Both the position numbers and the translations under genes were made by a program. Below, one piece after another: positions 45,911-55,932 of a stretch of 64,000 bases of DNA. The stretch is from CAWDZK01 sp963807005 (lineage in GTDB: Bacteria; Actinomycetota; Actinomycetes; JACCUZ01). Where the stretch lies: NCBI GenBank assembly GCA_963807005.1, contig CAWDZK010000005.1:495548-559547 (forward strand), read 5' to 3'. The notes beneath the pieces are model-generated. The model was not told the origin of the DNA. It saw nothing but the letters and a program-made list of their open reading frames with translations, and searched no databases. The first letter of the stretch is position 1. The number at the start of each line of letters is the position of its first letter.

Positions 45911-48900
45911 GTGGCCACTAGTGGGCTGACATGCTGGCGCTGCGGGGTGCTTGCTCCGACGTCCGCCCGCTACTGCGCGTCGTGCGCGGCGCCTCTTGCG
46001 TCGCCGGCGCCGGTGGCCGAGACGCGCAAGACGGTGACTGCGGTGTTCTGCGACGTCGTCGGGTCGACCGAGATGGGTCGGCGGCTCGACGCAGAGGTGA
46101 TGCGTGGCGTCATGGAGCAGTACTTCGCCGCCGTCAGCGCGGTCCTGACGAAGCACGGTGGGACGGTGGAGAAGTTCGTCGGAGATGCCGTGATGGCGGT
46201 GTTCGGCGTTCCCGTTGCCCATGAGGACGACGCGCTGCGGGCTTGCCGAGCGGCCGTGGAGATCCTGTCGGCGGTCGCCGAGGTGGACCGTCGGGTGACA
46301 GAGACCCTTGCCGTGAGCTTTGGAGGGCGGATCGGAGTCGAGACCGGCGAGGTCGTCGTGGGGGACACCGCCCGGGGCAGCACTTTCGCCTCGGGCGCGG
46401 CGGTCAACACGGCGGCCCGGCTCGAGCAGACGGCGGGCCGGGGGGAGTGCCTTATCGGTCCGGAGTGCTACCGCTTGGTGCGGACTCGGGTGGTGGCGGA
46501 GCCCGTGCCCGGGCTGGCGTTGAAGGGCATGGGGAAGGCGGTCGACGCCTACCGGCTCCTCCAGATCGGGGAGCTGGACGGTGAGCAGCCGGTCACGACG
46601 GCGCTGATCGGGCGGGCCGGCGAGCTGGTGCTGCTGCGGCAGGCGTTCAACCGCGCAGCCACCGACCGGATGTGCCAGCTCGTGACGGTGCTCGGCCCAG
46701 CAGGGATCGGTAAGTCCCGGCTGGCCGCGGAGTTTGTCGCCGGCCTGGCCGGCAAGGCCAGGGTGCTGCGCGGCCGCTGTGTGTCCTACGGGGAGGGCAT
46801 CACGTACTGGCCGCTTGTCGAGGTGGTCCGGCAGGCCGCGAACCTGTCGGGCAGCGAGGCCCTGGAGCAGGCCCGCGATGCGCTGGCCGACCTGCTCGGT
46901 GACGTCCCGGACGCGGTCGAGGTGGTGGCACGGATAGCGCCGGTTGCCGGCCTCGGCGGCACCCCGGGAGCGCAGGAGGACACCGCTTGGGCCGTGCAGC
47001 GCCTGCTCGGGGCGTTGGCCGCGGATCTGCCCGTTGTGCTGGTGGTGGACGACCTGCACTGGGCCGAGCCGGGGCTGGTGGACCTGGTAGAGGCCGTCTG
47101 TGACTCGTCACGGGACGCCCCGATCCTGGTCGCGGTCTTCGCCCGGCCGGAGTTCCTGGACGAGCACCCTGGCTGGGGGGCGGGCCGGGTGAACTCGGCC
47201 ACGGCACTGCTCGAGCCGTTGAGCGACGAGGACGTGGACTCCCTCATGGTGGGATGGCTCGACGGGGAAGCACCCGGCGGGGTAGCGCACCGGGTGCGCG
47301 AGGCAGCCGGAGGGAACCCGCTGTTCGTCGAGCACCTGCTGGCCATGCTGGTCGAGGACGGTTCCCTCCGGCGCGACGGCTCACACTGGCAATTGGTCGG
47401 CGACCTGAGCGCATTGCGGGTGCCGCCCACCATCAACGCACTCCTCACGGCCCGGCTGGACCTACTCCCTGCTCAGGAGCGGGCGGTCCTCGGTCCTGCC
47501 GCCGTGATCGGCCAGGTCTTCTACCGGGCCGCCGTCAGCGAGCTGTCGACCGTTCCCGACGCCCACGTGTCCTCCCTGCTCAGATCGCTGGTCCGGAAGG
47601 GGCTGCTCAGGCCAACGAGGTCGGACCTGACTGGACAAGGGGCGATGCGGTTCGGGCACGCGCTGATCAGGGACGCCGCCTACGGCGCGCTACCCAAAGC
47701 AGTGCGCGCCGATCTGCACGAGCGCTTCGCCCGCTGGCTGGACGTGCGACAGGTCGCCCGGGAGCTCGAGGCCCTCGTCGGCAACCATCTCGAAGCGGCC
47801 TTCCGCAACAGGACAGAGCTGGGAGAAGCTGACGAAGCAACTCGCGGGCTCGCTCGCGAGGCCGCACAGCGCCTTGCGGCGGCCGGGACCCAGCTGCTGG
47901 GCCGCGACGACGGGGACGCGGCGGCCCTGCTGCAACGGGCTGACGCCCTGCGCACCGACGAGGGTCCGGATAGATGGGCGCTGCAGATCGAGCTCGCGGG
48001 TGCGACGTTCCGCAGCAAGGGGCACCGCGACGCCGCTGAGACCACGGAACGTGTTCTTCGCGCTGCGGAAGCAGCAGGCGACCGCCGCTGGGAAGCGATG
48101 GCCCGGATCATGCTCGCGGTGATCAGGGACGAGACGGAGCTCGAGGGTGCTGCAGACACCCTTCGTCGGGTGGCCATGGCCGGGGTGGAACAGTTCACCG
48201 CGGCGGGTGACCACTACGGCCTGTCCGTCGCCCACCAGGCTCTGGGCATCGCCGACATGGGCGCCGGCCACTGGACGGACGGGGCCCATCACCTCACCTT
48301 GGGCGCGGACCACGCGGAGTTGGCCGGCCGGCCGGGAGACGCGCAGCGGCTGAGGTTGATGGGTCTTACCCCCCTCGTGCACGGAGACTGTCCCGCAGAC
48401 AGGGGTTTCGACCTGTGCCGCCGCGCAGCCGACCTGGCCGACCATCGGGCCGGACGCGCTCGCGCCCTGTCGAATGTTGCATTCTTCGCCACCTTGCTCG
48501 GTCACCGCGCTTCTGCCCTCGACGCCTGGGACCTCGCCGACGAACTCACGGCTGATCTGCGAGCGCCGGTACACCTTCCGGTGACCCTGCGACGCGCCGG
48601 GTGCGCACTGGCCACCGGCGACTGGGTCGAGGCCGTCTCACGGCTCGAGCAGGTCTGCGACCTCTGGCTGGCATTCGGCGATCTGAGCGCCCTTCCCACC
48701 GACGCCGCGAACCTCGCCCACGCTCTGCTCCACACCGGCCAGGTCGACGACGCCCGCCGACGAGCCGCGCAAGCCACTGCGCTCGCCACATCCGACGACG
48801 TCGCCACCCACGGCCTCGTCTACGCCGCACAGTCCTGCCTCGCGGCTCACGCTGGCGATCGAGAAGCGGCGAAGCGCCAGGCGGCCCTCGCGGCCGCTGC

Positions 48901-49072
48901 GTTGCCCGAGGAGATGCTGCTCAGCCGCGCGCTCATCGAGGAGACGTGCGCACTCGCCGCGGAAGTTCTGGGAGACGAGCCGGACGCCCGCACGCACCGC
49001 CAACGTGCGCTCGAGCTGCACCGAGCAAAGGGCAACCTCGTGTCCGTCTCCCGATTGCAAGACACGCTCTGA
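45911..49072 (+). CDS. Class III adenylate cyclase / STAND ATPase / TPR-type regulator
   Basis: About 1053 residues. A zinc ribbon with two CxxC pairs (CWRCG, CASC) opens the protein. A class III cyclase domain follows: TAVFCDVVGSTEMGRRLDAE, EKFVGDAVMAVFGVP and the canonical N-x-x-A-R motif VNTAARLEQ. A STAND/AAA ATPase comes next (VTVLGPAGIGKSRLAAEF Walker A, VVLVVDDLHWAEPG Walker B), then several hundred residues of helical TPR-like repeats to the C-terminus. The ATP-dependent platform probably senses a ligand and may make cAMP. GTG 45911 is preferred (a TATCCT -10-like box sits 7 bases upstream, suggesting a leaderless mRNA); GTG 45884 is the alternative. Confidence 0.85.
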   Translation: MATSGLTCWRCGVLAPTSARYCASCAAPLASPAPVAETRKTVTAVFCDVVGSTEMGRRLDAEVMRGVMEQYFAAVSAVLTKHGGTVEKFVGDAVMAVFGVPVAHEDDALRACRAAVEILSAVAEVDRRVTETLAVSFGGRIGVETGEVVVGDTARGSTFASGAAVNTAARLEQTAGRGECLIGPECYRLVRTRVVAEPVPGLALKGMGKAVDAYRLLQIGELDGEQPVTTALIGRAGELVLLRQAFNRAATDRMCQLVTVLGPAGIGKSRLAAEFVAGLAGKARVLRGRCVSYGEGITYWPLVEVVRQAANLSGSEALEQARDALADLLGDVPDAVEVVARIAPVAGLGGTPGAQEDTAWAVQRLLGALAADLPVVLVVDDLHWAEPGLVDLVEAVCDSSRDAPILVAVFARPEFLDEHPGWGAGRVNSATALLEPLSDEDVDSLMVGWLDGEAPGGVAHRVREAAGGNPLFVEHLLAMLVEDGSLRRDGSHWQLVGDLSALRVPPTINALLTARLDLLPAQERAVLGPAAVIGQVFYRAAVSELSTVPDAHVSSLLRSLVRKGLLRPTRSDLTGQGAMRFGHALIRDAAYGALPKAVRADLHERFARWLDVRQVARELEALVGNHLEAAFRNRTELGEADEATRGLAREAAQRLAAAGTQLLGRDDGDAAALLQRADALRTDEGPDRWALQIELAGATFRSKGHRDAAETTERVLRAAEAAGDRRWEAMARIMLAVIRDETELEGAADTLRRVAMAGVEQFTAAGDHYGLSVAHQALGIADMGAGHWTDGAHHLTLGADHAELAGRPGDAQRLRLMGLTPLVHGDCPADRGFDLCRRAADLADHRAGRARALSNVAFFATLLGHRASALDAWDLADELTADLRAPVHLPVTLRRAGCALATGDWVEAVSRLEQVCDLWLAFGDLSALPTDAANLAHALLHTGQVDDARRRAAQATALATSDDVATHGLVYAAQSCLAAHAGDREAAKRQAALAAAALPEEMLLSRALIEETCALAAEVLGDEPDARTHRQRALELHRAKGNLVSVSRLQDTL

Positions 49073-49113
49073 CGACGGCCGTGGTGCGCACCGTGGCGGC
49101 TGATCGGGGCTGA

Positions 49114-49386
49114 CCGCGGCAGAGCGGGCGACGTGCGGAGGACGCTCGGCAGATCCGGTCGGAGCCCGATGACAAGCACGACCCGGTCCGGCACCTTCGC
49201 GATCTTGCCCTGCTGTGCGCGCTGGTCGAGGACCCGTTCGAGATGCGCGCGCACCTCACCCGGAAGGACCTGCGCTGGCTGCGGCTGGTAGCCGCTCTTC
49301 AGGACCCCGCGCACCCGGCGTGGGCGCTGGTGCCCGAGGACATCCGCGGCAATGGGCGGGCCACATTCGCGATACTGACCGGCTGA
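49114..49386 (+). pseudogene. C-terminal remnant of an unidentified protein
   Basis: The frame is open for 90 codons without a start codon, and its composition is protein-like rather than shadow-like: KHDPVRHLRDLALLCALVED, PFEMRAHLTRKDLRWLRL, HPAWALVPEDIRG, ending in a clean stop. I recall similar endings in proteins next to AbiEii-type toxins, but cannot confirm it. It is interpreted as the 3' end of a decayed gene. Confidence 0.4.
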
Positions 49387-49972
49387 GCGAGGACGTCGGC
49401 ATGGCCGCAGAGCGGGGCCTGCTCGATGAATTGCATCGGCAGCCGAACCAGTAGGTGGACGGGTGGCGCCACGAGATGGTCGTGGAGGCGATCAGCGAAC
49501 CGGGTCCCGCCGGACCGGCCCGCGCCAAGGATGAGGGCCTCATCACTTGTGGGACTGGCCGTTGGTCACGTTCGGGCACAGGTAGTAGGCGAAGGCTTGG
49601 CCGACTGTCGCGACGCCCACAGCGGTGGCCGAGCAGGCGCGGCCTTCGAAAGGGTCGGGCGGTTCCACCGCATCCGATACCAAGACGGCCCCGCGTCCAG
49701 GCTCGGGTCGACGGGCGACGTAAGCCGCACTCGACCCAATTGCTGCTGCGGCGGATCGCCAGACCGGTGTGAAAGCCGGCCCGCTCCGGGCTGCTGCAGA
49801 CCGACAGGCCGGCGTCTGCCCTTGTGGACTTGACCAGGCGAGTCGCGGTTGGCTGGCTGCACGCGCAACACACGACTGGCAACGCGAGACTGCTCGCCTC
49901 GGATGTGTTCGCCGTGGCGATCAAAGGCCCCAGTGAGCGACGCAGCTTGGATGTGCGCTCAGCCGGGGCAGC
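49387..49972. other. Intergenic region without a recognised gene
   Basis: Several overlapping short frames occur on both strands, but none has a ribosome site, a recognisable motif or consistent codon use. It probably contains further decayed sequence between the remnant at 49114 and the catabolic island. No RNA gene, terminator or clear repeat was seen. Confidence 0.5.
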
Positions 49973-51409
49973 TCAGAGGTCGACGCCGGTGAGAACCATG
50001 ACGCGCTCGTAGGTGTAGTCCTCCATGGCGAAGCGCAGACCTTCGCGCCCGATGCCGGACTCCTTGGTTCCGCCGTAGGGCATCTGGTCGGCCCGGAACG
50101 CCGGCACGTCACCGATCACGACGCCCCCGACGTCAAGTTCACGGTGGGCCCGGAAGGCCGTCTGCAGGTCGTGGGTGAAGACGCCGGCCTGGAGCCCGAA
50201 GCGAGACGCGTTGACCATGGCGAAGGCCCCGTCGACGTCGTCGAAGGACGAGACCGCGACCACCGGCCCGAAGACCTCGTCCGCGGACACCTTGGCATCC
50301 GTGGGCACATCGGCAAGAACGGTCGGGGCGTACGTCGTGCCGTCGCGCGAACCGCCGGTGAGAACCCTCGCTCCGGCCCGCACCGCCTCGTCCACCCACC
50401 CGCCGACCCGCTGCGCCGCCGCGAGATCGATGAGCGGCCCCACGTCGGTGGCGCCGTCCCGTGGGTCGCCGGTGCGCAGCGCCTCCACGTGCTTCACGAG
50501 CGTGGCGACGAACTCGTCGTACAGCGGTCGGGCCACGATCAGGCGCTGCACCGAGATGCAGGACTGTCCGCCCTGGTAGTTGGCGAACGTCGCGCACCGG
50601 CTCGCAGCCCAGTCGAGGTCGGCCGCGTAGTCGGCGCACACGACGACTGCCGCGCTCCCGCCGAGCTCTAGCGTCACGTGCTTGCGTGGCTGGCCGTCCA
50701 AGATGCTCCAGCCGACCGGACCGGACCCGGTGAACGACACCACCGGCAGCCGGGGATCGGCCACCAGGTCGCCGGCGCGGTCGTTGGGGACGGTGAGCAC
50801 CGAGATCATCCCGTCCGGCAGTCCGGTCTCGGCGAACAGCTCTCCGAGGACCAGTGCCGACAGGGGGGTCTTCGGCGCCGGCTTGACCACAATCGGTGCG
50901 CCGACGGCGACCGCTGGCGCGACCTTGTGCGCCACCAGGTTGAGCGGAAAGTTGAATGGGGCAATGCCGAGCACCGGTCCTCGCGGGAACCGGCGTATCA
51001 GGCCGATCCGGCAGTCGGCACCGGGCGAGGTGTCCAGTCGCTGCAACTCACCGGAGAAGCGACGCGCCTCCTCTGCCGCCCAGCGGAAGGTCGACACCGC
51101 CCGCGAGACCTCGACCCGGGACCACTTCAGCGGCTTGCCGCTCTCGGCGGTGATGAGTCGCGCCAGCTCCTCGCCCCGCTCCATGAGCCGGGCGGAGACC
51201 GTTGCCAACGCGTCTGCGCGGGTGTGCGCGGGCAGCTGCGACGCCTCTCGGCGCACGGCGTGGGCAGCGGCCACCGCCTTCTCGACCTGGTCCGGCGTCG
51301 GGACGCCGACGACGGCAGCGACCTCGCCGTCGTACGGGCTGCGGACCTCGAAGGTCTCCGCGCCCGTCTCTGCACTCCCGGCGACCCAGAACGGTCGCGC
51401 ATCTGTCAT
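49973..51409 (-). CDS. Aldehyde dehydrogenase, succinate-semialdehyde dehydrogenase-like
   Basis: 478 residues of the NAD(P)-dependent aldehyde dehydrogenase superfamily. Key features are GIAPFNFPLNLVAHKVAPA, VVKPAPKTPLSAL, the general-base Glu in VTLELGGSA, the catalytic Cys in YQGGQSCISVQR and EVFGPVVAVSSF. Placed as the last gene after a GABA transaminase, it most plausibly oxidises succinate semialdehyde to succinate (GabD role), although its FNFPLN and CISVQR segments are also seen in other semialdehyde dehydrogenases. It begins 9 bases after the transaminase stop. Confidence 0.82.
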   Translation of the reverse strand: MTDARPFWVAGSAETGAETFEVRSPYDGEVAAVVGVPTPDQVEKAVAAAHAVRREASQLPAHTRADALATVSARLMERGEELARLITAESGKPLKWSRVEVSRAVSTFRWAAEEARRFSGELQRLDTSPGADCRIGLIRRFPRGPVLGIAPFNFPLNLVAHKVAPAVAVGAPIVVKPAPKTPLSALVLGELFAETGLPDGMISVLTVPNDRAGDLVADPRLPVVSFTGSGPVGWSILDGQPRKHVTLELGGSAAVVVCADYAADLDWAASRCATFANYQGGQSCISVQRLIVARPLYDEFVATLVKHVEALRTGDPRDGATDVGPLIDLAAAQRVGGWVDEAVRAGARVLTGGSRDGTTYAPTVLADVPTDAKVSADEVFGPVVAVSSFDDVDGAFAMVNASRFGLQAGVFTHDLQTAFRAHRELDVGGVVIGDVPAFRADQMPYGGTKESGIGREGLRFAMEDYTYERVMVLTGVDL

Positions 51410-51418
51410 GTCGTCTCC

Positions 51419-52759
51419 TCAGACTGTCGCGAAGGACTTCTCGAGGACGTCGAGCGCCTCGGCGAGCAGGTGGTCCGGGATGACCAGCGGCGGCAGGAAC
51501 CGGAGCACGTTGCCGTAGGTGCCCGCCGTGAGGACGAGAACCCCCTCGGCGCGGCAGGCCGCCGCGACGCGGGCGGTTGTCGTCGGGTCAGGCTCGGTCG
51601 TCCCGGGCACCACGATCTCCACCGCGACCATCGCGCCTCGCCCTCGGACGTCACCGATGGCCGGCATCCTCACCTGCAGGTCACGCAACCGGGTCAGCAT
51701 CGTCTCGCCGATCCAGCGCGCCCGCCCGACCAGGTCCAGCTCACGCATGGTGGCGAGGGCACCCAGAGCGGCGGCGCAGGCCACCGGATTCCCGCCGTAC
51801 GTCCCGCCGAGCCCCCCAACATGGACCGAGTCCATGATCTCGGCCCGGCCGGTGACAGCGGCCAGTGGCAGACCGCCGGCCATTCCCTTGGCCATCGTCA
51901 CCAGGTCGGGTACCACGCCCTCGTGGTCGCAGGCGAACCATTCACCGGTGCGGCAGAAGCCGGTCTGGATCTCGTCGGCCACGAAGACGATGCCGTTGTC
52001 CCGGCAGTACCGCGCGAGCGCCGGCAGGAAGCCGGGCGCCGGCTCGATGAAGCCGCCCTCGCCCTGGATCGGCTCGATGACGACGCACGCCACGTTGTCG
52101 GCGCCGACCTGCATGTCGATGAGATCGGTGGCGCGCGCCGCCGCCTCCGCTCCGGTGATCGGCGTCGGCTCACGGAATGGGTAGGACAAGGGCAACCGGT
52201 AGACCTCGCCGGCGAACGGTCCGAAGCCGTGCTTGTACGGCATGTTCCTTGCCGTCATCGCCATCGTCAGGTTGGTCCGGCCGTGGTATCCGTGGTCGAA
52301 CACCGCGACTGCCTGCCGGCTGGTGTGCGCCCGAGCGATCTTGACGGCGTTCTCGACCGCCTCGGCGCCAGAGTTGAACAGCGCCGACTTCTTCGCGTGG
52401 TCGCCCGGGGTCAGGACGGCCAGTGCCTCACAGACGAGGACGTACCCCTCGTAAGGAGTGACCATGAAGCACGTGTGGGTGAACGCCGCCACCTGTTCCG
52501 AAACCTGGCGGACGACGCCATCGGCGCTGTTGCCGACGCTGACGACGGCTATCCCCGAGCCCAGGTCGATGAGCGAGTTGCCGTCCGCGTCGACGACGAC
52601 GCCGCCGCCGGCCGCGGTCACGAACACCGGCAGGGTGCTACTCACTCCGCGCGCGACGGTCGTCTCTCGCCTGGCGAGCAGCTCGCGCGAGCGCGGGCCG
52701 GGCAGCTCGGTAGTGATGCGGCGCTCCTGCGTCAGCGACGGTCCGCCCGTCTGGGTCAT
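51419..52759 (-). CDS. gabT: 4-aminobutyrate aminotransferase (class III, PLP)
   Basis: 446 residues, the usual length. PLP-fold features are GSGIAVVSVGNSADGVVRQV, FNSGAEAVENAVKIAR, HGYHGRTNLTMAMT, VIEPIQGEGGFIEPAPGFL, FVADEIQTGFCRTGEWF (Asp for the pyridine nitrogen) and the Schiff-base Lys region LVTMAKGMAGGLPLAAVTG. It converts GABA and 2-oxoglutarate to succinate semialdehyde and glutamate; related enzymes also accept putrescine or ornithine. Translationally coupled to the upstream aldehyde dehydrogenase by an ATGA overlap at 52756-52759. Confidence 0.9.
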   Translation of the reverse strand: MTQTGGPSLTQERRITTELPGPRSRELLARRETTVARGVSSTLPVFVTAAGGGVVVDADGNSLIDLGSGIAVVSVGNSADGVVRQVSEQVAAFTHTCFMVTPYEGYVLVCEALAVLTPGDHAKKSALFNSGAEAVENAVKIARAHTSRQAVAVFDHGYHGRTNLTMAMTARNMPYKHGFGPFAGEVYRLPLSYPFREPTPITGAEAAARATDLIDMQVGADNVACVVIEPIQGEGGFIEPAPGFLPALARYCRDNGIVFVADEIQTGFCRTGEWFACDHEGVVPDLVTMAKGMAGGLPLAAVTGRAEIMDSVHVGGLGGTYGGNPVACAAALGALATMRELDLVGRARWIGETMLTRLRDLQVRMPAIGDVRGRGAMVAVEIVVPGTTEPDPTTTARVAAACRAEGVLVLTAGTYGNVLRFLPPLVIPDHLLAEALDVLEKSFATV

Positions 52760-54207
52760 GAGGTGCTCCAGTTCGTCATGACGTGCTTGATCCGCGTGTA
52801 CTCCTCGAGCCCGTAGAGCGAGAGGTCATGCCCGTGGCCGGTGTGCTTGTAGCCGCCGTGCGGCATCTCCGCAACGAGCGTGCCGTGGCTGTTGATCCAC
52901 ACACAGCCGAAGTCGAGGCGCTTGGCCATCCGCATGGCGCGCCCGTGGTCGTGGGTCCACACCGAGGATGACAGGCCGTACGGCACGTCGTTGGCCCACC
53001 GGACCGCCTCGTCCTCGTCGCTGAACCGCTGGACCGTGATGACCGGGCCGAAGACCTCCTTCTGCACGATGTCGTCGCGCTGGTCTAGCCCGGACACGAC
53101 GGTGGGCTCGAAGAAGTATCCGTCGGAGAGGTCACCGCCGACGCGGCTGCCGCCCGTGTGCACGTTGGCGCGCTCCGGCAGCCTGTCCAGGAAGCCAGCG
53201 ACCCGAGCCAGCTGGCCGGGGTTGTTGAGCGGGCCGAGGTAGGCGGCCGGGTCGTCAGGCAGCCCCACATGCGTGGCGCCGGCCCGCTCGGTCAACGCAT
53301 CGACCACGTCACTGTGCACCCGCGGTCCGGCCAGAACCCGGGTCGCAGCGGTGCAGTCCTGACCCGCGTTGTAGTAGCCGGCCGCGGCGATCGCAGCGGC
53401 GGCGGCGGCCACGTTCGCGTCGTCGAACACGACAACTGGTGCCTTGCCGCCGAGCTCGAGGTGGACCCGCTTGAGGTCCTTCGCGGCCGTCTGCGCCACC
53501 GCCATCCCGGCACCGGTCGAGCCGGTGATGGAGACCATTTGCGGTTCCCGGTGCTCGACCAGCAGGCCGCCGGTGGTCCGGTCGCCGCAGACGACGTTGA
53601 GCACGCCGGGCGGCAGCACCTCGAGCCCGATCTCGGCGAGGAGCACGGTCGTCATCGGCGTCGTGTCCGAGGGCTTCAGCACGACGGTGTTGCCCGCGGC
53701 GATCGCGGGGGCCAGCTTCCACACGGCCATCATCAACGGGTAGTTCCACGGCGTGATCTGGGCGCAGACGCCGATCGGCTCGCGCCGGATCATCGAGGTG
53801 TGGGCCGCGAGGTACTCCCCGGCCGCCCGGCCGTCGAGGCTGCGTGCCGCACCCGCGAAGAACCGGATCTGGTCGAGGACCGCCGGAAGCTCGTCGTCAC
53901 GCATTTGCGACACGGGCTTTCCGGTGTTGCGGCACTCCGCATCGATCAGCCGATCGGCCTGGCGCTCGATCGCGTCGGCCAGCCGGAGCAGGGCCAGCTG
54001 ACGCTCGCCCGGTGTGCTGTCCCGCCACCGCTCGAAGGCCGAGGCGGCAGCGCGCATCGCGTCGTCGACGTCCTGCTGCCCGGACACCGGCGCCGTCGCG
54101 AAGATCGTGCCGGTGCTCGGGTCGACCAGCTCCGATGTACGCCCGTCGGCCGCGTCGACGGGCCGGCCGCCGACCACGTTCTGCAGCGCAGGCTTCTTGT
54201 CGGCCAT
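52756..54207 (-). CDS. Aldehyde dehydrogenase, gamma-aminobutyraldehyde / guanidinobutyraldehyde type
   Basis: 483 residues. Features: TPWNYPLMMAVWKLAPAIAAG, VVLKPSDTTPMTT, Glu base in VHLELGGKAP, catalytic Cys in YNAGQDCTAATRV and CVWINSHGTLVAEMPHGGYK. The YNAGQDCTAA-RV signature is that of the PatD/YdcW gamma-aminobutyraldehyde dehydrogenases. KauB-type 4-guanidinobutyraldehyde dehydrogenases use related chemistry, so either product (GABA or guanidinobutyrate) fits this operon. The ATG at 54207 overlaps the ATPase stop (TGATG); a GTG 3 bases earlier is an alternative. Confidence 0.87.
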   Translation of the reverse strand: MADKKPALQNVVGGRPVDAADGRTSELVDPSTGTIFATAPVSGQQDVDDAMRAAASAFERWRDSTPGERQLALLRLADAIERQADRLIDAECRNTGKPVSQMRDDELPAVLDQIRFFAGAARSLDGRAAGEYLAAHTSMIRREPIGVCAQITPWNYPLMMAVWKLAPAIAAGNTVVLKPSDTTPMTTVLLAEIGLEVLPPGVLNVVCGDRTTGGLLVEHREPQMVSITGSTGAGMAVAQTAAKDLKRVHLELGGKAPVVVFDDANVAAAAAAIAAAGYYNAGQDCTAATRVLAGPRVHSDVVDALTERAGATHVGLPDDPAAYLGPLNNPGQLARVAGFLDRLPERANVHTGGSRVGGDLSDGYFFEPTVVSGLDQRDDIVQKEVFGPVITVQRFSDEDEAVRWANDVPYGLSSSVWTHDHGRAMRMAKRLDFGCVWINSHGTLVAEMPHGGYKHTGHGHDLSLYGLEEYTRIKHVMTNWSTS

Positions 54208-54972
54208 CACAGCACCTTGGAGAGGAACGCCTTGGTGCGGGCGTGCTGGGGGTTGGCCAGCACTTCGCGCGGGTGCCCGGCCTCGACGACCAGGCCGTCG
54301 TCCATGAAGACCAGGGCGTCGCCGACCTCGCGCGCGAACCCCATCTCGTGGGTGACCACGATCATCGTCATCCCGCTGGCCGCGAGGTCCCGCATCACGT
54401 CGAGGACCTCTCCGACCAGCTCGGGGTCCAGGGCGGACGTCGGCTCGTCGAACAGCATCAGCTTGGGCTCCATCGCCAGCGCTCGGGCGATCGCCACGCG
54501 CTGCTGCTGGCCGCCGGAGAGCTGCGAGGGGTAGCTGCCGCTCTTGGCGCCGAGACCGACGCGGTCCAGCAGCTTCTCGGCGCGCTCCCGGACGACCGCC
54601 TTCGACTCCCGGCGGACCCGGAGCGGGGCCTCCATGACGTTCTGCAACGCCGTCATGTGCCCGAACAGGTTGAACCGCTGGAACACCATGCCGATGTCGC
54701 GGCGGTGCGCCGCGACCTCCTTCTCGCGCAGCTCGTGCAGCTTGTCACCGGCCTGCCGGTAGCCCACCAGCCGGCCGTCGACGTAGAGCCGACCGGCGTC
54801 GACCTTCTCGAGGTGGTTGATGCACCGCAGGAAGGTGGACTTCCCCGACCCGGACGGACCCACCAGGCAGAACACCTCCTTGGGTGCGACCTCGAGGTCG
54901 ATGCCCTTGAGGACGTCCACATGGCCGAACGACTTGTGGACGTTCATCCGCCTTCACCATCGGGGTCGTCAT
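54207..54972 (-). CDS. Polar amino-acid ABC transporter ATPase (GlnQ/HisP-like), N-terminal indel suspected
   Basis: From the ATG at 54947 the frame gives 246 residues with all ABC motifs: Walker A VGPSGSGKSTFLRC, Q-loop VFQRFNLFGHM, signature LSGGQQQRVAIARAL, Walker B LMLFDEPTSALDPE and the H-loop VTHEMGFA. The usual N-terminal strand is missing. Removing the single A at 54946 would extend the protein to ATG 54972, giving MVKAENVHKSFG, the normal opening, and an ATGA overlap with the permease stop at 54969. I therefore give 54972 as the true start. Confidence 0.88.
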
Positions 54973-55932
54973 CGGGCACCTCCGTGGACGCGGCCGGGTC
55001 GGAGATTCGCGAGGATCCGCTGCCCCAGGGTGGGAGGCAGGGTGCCGGCCGACCCGCGGGCGAACCGACGCTCGAGGTGGTACTGCCCGTAGCTCGCGAC
55101 CGAGGTCAGCACGAGGTACCAGAAGCTGGCCACCATGAGCATCTCGATGGTCGTGAACTCGCGCGCGGCGATGGCGGACGTCCGGGTGAGCAGGTCACCC
55201 GCGCCGACGACCAGCACGAGCGACGTCGTCTTGAGCATGGTGATGGTCTCGTTGCCGGTCGGCGGGATGATGACCCGCATGGCCTGCGGGAGCACGATCC
55301 GGCGCATCGTCTGGCCCTGCGTCATGCCGAGGGCGTGGGACGCCTCGGTCTGCCCCGGGTCGACGGCCAGGATGCCGGCTCGGACCACCTCAGCCATGTA
55401 GGCGGCCTCGTTGAGGGCGAGTGCCAGCAGGGCTGCGACGAACGGCTTGATGAGGTCGTTCGTGTCCGCCTGCGAGCGGTCCGAAGCCGATGGTCGGGAA
55501 GAACAGTGCCAGGTTGAACCAGACGAGCAGCTGGACGAGCACGGGCGTGCCCCGGAAGAGCCAGATGTAGAACCAGCTGACGGTGCTGAGCACCTTGTTG
55601 CTCGAGAGCCGCATCACGGCGACCACGATCCCGAGCGCGATCCCCAGGACCATGGAGAGCACCGTCAGCTGGATGGTGACCCACAGGCCGCGCAGGACCG
55701 ACCGCTCGGTGATGTTGTCCCCGACGACCGACCACTGCAGGTTGTCGTTGGTCGCCACCGAGTAGACGAGTGCGGCGACGAGTGCGAGCACGACGACCGC
55801 GGAGACCCACTGGCCCCAGTGCCGGACCGGGATCGCCTTGATCGGCTCGCTGTCCCGCTCCGTTGTGCCGGCTGGCGGCCGCCGCTGGTGTCGATGTTCG
55901 ATGTCATGACTGGTCCCGTCAGGAGGTTCCAC
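54969..55932 (-). CDS. Polar amino-acid ABC transporter permease (frameshifted)
   Basis: A HisM/GlnP-type permease of about 320 residues. The first half (to about 55470) has the helix VSAVVVLALVAALVYSV, then GLWVTIQLTVLSMVLGIALG and WFYIWLFRGTPVLVQL. The second half, in another frame, continues ADTNDLIKPFVAALLAL, AYMAEVVRAGILAVDPGQTEA and the EAA-loop region ALGMTQGQTMRRIVLPQAM. Deleting one C from CC at 55469-55470 joins them. The start is uncertain: 55932 overlaps the binding-protein end, while ATG 55908 begins MTSNIDTSGGRQPA, which would need a further indel to join the frame. Confidence 0.82.

Noticed and set aside
45476..47059. 527-codon minus-strand frame opposite the cyclase gene and repeat arrays
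   Set aside because: Spans the degraded zone and the antisense of a real gene, with no recognisable domain.
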